Shown piece by piece: positions 61,482 through 64,000 of a stretch of DNA of 64,000 nucleotides. The translations under genes were made by a program, and so were the position numbers. How positions within the stretch are numbered: position 1 is the stretch's first letter; each line of letters opens with the position of its first letter. The notes under the pieces are model-generated. The model was not told the DNA's origin. It made no database searches and worked only from the letters and a program-made list of their open reading frames with translations. This DNA is from CAYWIT01 sp964458415. GTDB lineage: Bacteria; Pseudomonadota; Alphaproteobacteria; Micavibrionales; UBA2020. The stretch spans positions 1 to 64,000 of the forward strand of contig CAYWIT010000007.1 in assembly GCA_964458415.1 (NCBI GenBank), in the 5' to 3' direction.

Positions 61482-62279
61482 TCAGGAACGTCCCATGCCG
61501 GGAGCACCCATGCCCGGCGCCGTCACGCCGGAAGGTAGCTTCGTATCCAGTTCCATCCGGCGGATAATATCATTCTGGGTCGATCCCGCAGAGTTACTCA
61601 ACATCCGGATACCGCTTTCTTCCCCATGTGTGATGGTGGAAACAATCGTATTCGCATCCGGATTCTGCAATTTCTTGTCAACAGCGGCAAGGCTGCTTTT
61701 AACACCGGCGGGAACCATGCCGAGATTCTTCAGCATCTCCGGCGTCACCTTCAGCGCCTTGAACCCGAACGGCGTCACTCCGCCCAAGGATTGTCCCGCA
61801 AGCTGGCTTCGGGCATAGACATCATCCGCCACCTGAAAAACGCTGTCCTGCCGGCCCGGGGCGGTCATGCGTCCGGTCTTGGCAAATTTATAAAGTGCGC
61901 GCGATTCCTGCTGCGCCAATTTTTTCTGTTCGCCATAGGACATATCAAGCCCCAGTGCGTTTTTTGGTCTTTTTGAATTCTTATCGGTAAAAATCGGATT
62001 AACGCGCTCGTTGGTCTGTACAAAGGAACTATTCGAACTAGAGTTCTCCATTGCCGTCATGCCCGCGGACATAGCGCCACCCCCCGCCTTGGCGCTCATA
62101 AAAGCGCTGCCCATAGTATCCCCGGCAACCGAATATTCGCTTCCGCCCGCCCAGTTGGGGGCCTGCCCCGAGTTGATATCATTAGCCGCGCTCTGGATTG
62201 CGCCTTCCAGCAGGAACTTGGATTGGCCAAGCTGGCCCATGCTCATATCATCAGCATTCTGGTTTGAAAGATCCGACAT
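61482..62279 (-). CDS. Hypothetical protein, 265 aa, Met/Gly-rich end
   Basis: No family recognised. Start at the ATG 62279 with an AAGGGA site; the frame is open further upstream. The N-terminal half is rich in Ser, Asn, Gly and Met with no signal peptide (MSDLSNQNADDMSMGQLGQ), the middle is helical and basic (SYGEQKKLAQQESRALYKFAK), and the C-terminus repeats APGMG. Composition suggests a partly disordered protein. Convergent with pssA. Inverted repeats and a TATAAT lie upstream. Confidence 0.6.
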   Translation of the reverse strand: MSDLSNQNADDMSMGQLGQSKFLLEGAIQSAANDINSGQAPNWAGGSEYSVAGDTMGSAFMSAKAGGGAMSAGMTAMENSSSNSSFVQTNERVNPIFTDKNSKRPKNALGLDMSYGEQKKLAQQESRALYKFAKTGRMTAPGRQDSVFQVADDVYARSQLAGQSLGGVTPFGFKALKVTPEMLKNLGMVPAGVKSSLAAVDKKLQNPDANTIVSTITHGEESGIRMLSNSAGSTQNDIIRRMELDTKLPSGVTAPGMGAPGMGRS

Positions 62280-62350
62280 ATTCCATCCCTTCTGAAAGAA
62301 GCCTGTATCGCAATGCTTTATTCTAGCACGAAACATCTTTTATTTTCAAT

Positions 62351-62366
62351 ATTATACGCTTGTCAA
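62351..62366 (-). promoter_or_regulatory. Promoter elements before the 265-aa gene
   Basis: On the minus strand, TTGACA (62361-62366) lies just before TATAAT (62351-62356). The two are too close to work together, so either TATAAT uses a poor -35, or TTGACA pairs with TAAAAG at 62337-62342. Confidence 0.35.
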
Positions 62367-62372
62367 AGGGTT

Positions 62373-62398
62373 AAATTACTGAAAAATTTAAGTAATTT
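62373..62398. repeat. Nested inverted repeat upstream of the 265-aa gene
   Basis: AAATTACT (62373-62380) and AGTAATTT (62391-62398) form one inverted repeat; TTAAATT (62371-62377) and AATTTAA (62385-62391) form a second, overlapping one. Both lie about 100 bases before the ATG and may be an operator. Confidence 0.35.
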
Positions 62399-62460
62399 TA
62401 TTCCCTGCCCAACAACTGTTTAAAGAAAAACACGGAAAAGCGCCCAGAGCGCGACTCCGT

Positions 62461-63996
62461 TCAGGCGGCCAGCGCCTGCCCCATCCGGGCACGGCGATAG
62501 CCCAGCGCCTCGGCCAGATGGGCGGTGGAAATCGCTTCGGCGCCGGCAAGATCGGCAATCGTGCGCGCCACCCGCAAGACCCGATGGTAACTGCGTGCCG
62601 AGAGTTTCATTTTCTCCGTCGCGTCCAGCAACAGCTTTTGCGCCAGATCATCCAGCGGGGCGATTTGCGTCAGGACATCGCCATCGGCATCCGCATTGGT
62701 AAGAAAATGCGCTGCTCCTTCTATTTTGGCAAAGCGTTTCTGCATACGATCCCGCGCGGCCATCACGCGCAGCCGGACATGGGCAGACGTATCCCGCGGC
62801 GGCGGCAGAGATAAATCGGCAGCAGAAACGGCCGGCACCTCGATATGCATGTCGATACGGTCAAGAATGGGTCCGGAAACTTTCATCTGATAATCGACGA
62901 TGCATTTCGGCACCTTGCCGCAGGCAAGCGAAGGATCATCGGCATGGCCGCAACGACAAGGATTCATCGCGGCAATCATCTGGAATTTTGCCGGAAAAAT
63001 CACGTGATAATTGGCACGACTAACCAGCGCGCGCCGCGTTTCCAATGGCTGGCGCAGGGCCTCCAGCGTCTGGCGCGAAAACTCCGGCAGTTCGTCCAGA
63101 AACAAAATGCCATTATGCGCCAGTGAAATTTCACCCGGCTTGGCCCGCTGGCCGCCGCCGATAATCGACGGCGTCGAAGCCGAATGGTGCGGATCGCGAA
63201 AGGGCCGTTCCTGAATCAACCGCCCACCCTCCAACGCGCCCGCAATAGAATGGATCATCGACACTTCCAGCGCTTCCGCCGGTTCCAACGGCGGCAGAAT
63301 GCCGGGCAGCCGTGCCGCCAGCATGGACTTGCCCGATCCCGGCGGACCGATCATCAGCAGGTTATGCCCACCTGCCGCAGCGATTTCCAGCGCACGCTTG
63401 GCGCTCTCCTGCCCCTTAACGTCGGCAAGATCCAGCCGCGCCGTACTTGAAGCCGGAGACAACTCCGCTGCCGGACGCGGCAAGAGCTGTACCCCCTTCA
63501 TATGATTAAGCAGCATGACCAGATTTTGCGGAGCCAGCACCTCGAGGTCCCCGGCCCAGACAGCCTCGCCGCCGCAAGCCGCCGGACAAATAATGCCACG
63601 ATTGTTCGCCGCAGCGGAAATCGCCGCTGGCAGCACCCCTGAAACGGCACGAATGGAACCGTCCAGCGACAATTCCCCCAGCACGGTAAAGTGCTGCAAT
63701 TCCTCGCCCGGAAAAACCCCCATCGCGGCCAGAACGCCCAGCGCCAGCGGCAAATCAAAGTGACTGCCTTCCTTGACCACATCGGCGGGGGCCAAATTGA
63801 CCGTCACCCGTTTGGCCGGCAGCGAAAGGCCAATGGCATGCAAGGCCGCGCGCACCCGTTCGCGGCTTTCTCCCACAGCTTTGTCCGGCAACCCGACGAT
63901 ATTGAACTGCGGCAGTCCCGGCGAAACCTGCACCTCGACCTCGATGTCGAGCACCTCGACTCCTTGAAAAGCCACCGTATTGACGCGCTGGACCAT
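62461..63996 (-). CDS. comM: YifB/ComM family AAA+ ATPase
   Basis: Mg-chelatase-like helicase of 511 aa; ComM homologues drive branch migration of DNA taken up in transformation. It has an N-terminal Lon-protease-like domain (about 1-170, SPGLPQFNIVGLPDKAVGESRERVRAA), then AAA+ with Walker A GPPGSGKSM, Walker B ILFLDELPEF and a zinc-like CRCGHADDPSLAC loop, and the C-terminal Mg-chelatase domain. Complete within the window. With dprA it hints at natural transformation. Confidence 0.93.
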   Translation of the reverse strand: MVQRVNTVAFQGVEVLDIEVEVQVSPGLPQFNIVGLPDKAVGESRERVRAALHAIGLSLPAKRVTVNLAPADVVKEGSHFDLPLALGVLAAMGVFPGEELQHFTVLGELSLDGSIRAVSGVLPAAISAAANNRGIICPAACGGEAVWAGDLEVLAPQNLVMLLNHMKGVQLLPRPAAELSPASSTARLDLADVKGQESAKRALEIAAAGGHNLLMIGPPGSGKSMLAARLPGILPPLEPAEALEVSMIHSIAGALEGGRLIQERPFRDPHHSASTPSIIGGGQRAKPGEISLAHNGILFLDELPEFSRQTLEALRQPLETRRALVSRANYHVIFPAKFQMIAAMNPCRCGHADDPSLACGKVPKCIVDYQMKVSGPILDRIDMHIEVPAVSAADLSLPPPRDTSAHVRLRVMAARDRMQKRFAKIEGAAHFLTNADADGDVLTQIAPLDDLAQKLLLDATEKMKLSARSYHRVLRVARTIADLAGAEAISTAHLAEALGYRRARMGQALAA

Positions 63997-64000
63997 AAAA

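Noticed and set aside
1..64000. CRISPR arrays, tRNA or rRNA genes, insertion sequences, prophage
   Set aside because: I saw no regularly spaced repeats, T-loop or acceptor-stem patterns, transposase frames or phage genes. A covariance-model scan could still find a small RNA I missed.

Overview
The window looks like a chromosomal segment of an alphaproteobacterium with moderately high GC. No rRNA, tRNA, phage, IS element or CRISPR array was seen. The placement rests on gene order known from that class: RNase E divergent from an AMIN-type amidase, acpP-fabF-mltG, a fix-type cbb3 oxidase operon (ccoNOQP-GHIS) behind an FNR/FixK-type palindrome, plsY-dprA-topA-rnr, psd-pssA, and an RNase E with a long acidic insertion in its S1 domain. 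The pilin-like proteins resemble those I associate with deep-branching lineages such as the Micavibrio group, but that finer placement is only a guess.

Layout. 1-5.2 kb: an orphan 102-aa gene, rne, an amiC-like amidase and a tiny lipoprotein. 5.2-10.7 kb: a membrane-anchored HExxH protein, an L,D-transpeptidase, yqgE, and acpP-fabF-mltG. 10.8-13.5 kb: lineage-specific exported proteins, including a second HExxH protein. 13.5-16 kb: thrS-infC, where infC appears to start with AUA. 16-21 kb: two glycosyltransferases, a TusA-like protein, an MFS carrier and an Old Yellow Enzyme homologue. 21-29.6 kb: the complete cbb3 oxidase structural and assembly operon, led by a DsbD_2/SafE-like membrane protein and a possible 16-aa leader ORF. 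29.7-35.8 kb: a ZntB/CorA-like transporter, an acetyltransferase, a DDAH-fold protein that lacks its catalytic residues, trhP, hemC (probably leaderless) and two unknown genes.

35.8-46.4 kb holds the most unusual part: a compact type IV pilus / type II secretion-like machine. It has an orphan receiver protein, a lipoprotein secretin, a PilP-like protein with added Ig-like (ASH) domains, a PilB/GspE ATPase, a GspF platform, two bitopic membrane proteins and two pilin-like proteins. A prepilin peptidase is encoded divergently. No PilM, retraction ATPase or sensor kinase lies in the window. One pilin-like gene carries a textbook intrinsic terminator inside its first codons and an EF-hand-like loop.

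46.4-64 kb is largely housekeeping: a class III CoA-transferase, pyrB, an inverted ankyrin gene where pyrC usually sits, plsY-dprA-topA-rnr, a SulP transporter, a diguanylate cyclase, a LOG-family protein, psd-pssA, a Met/Gly-rich unknown protein and a ComM/YifB ATPase.

A recurring near-consensus promoter element, TTGACATA followed by A or T, is found upstream of several lineage-specific genes. I did not find it upstream of the housekeeping genes I checked.
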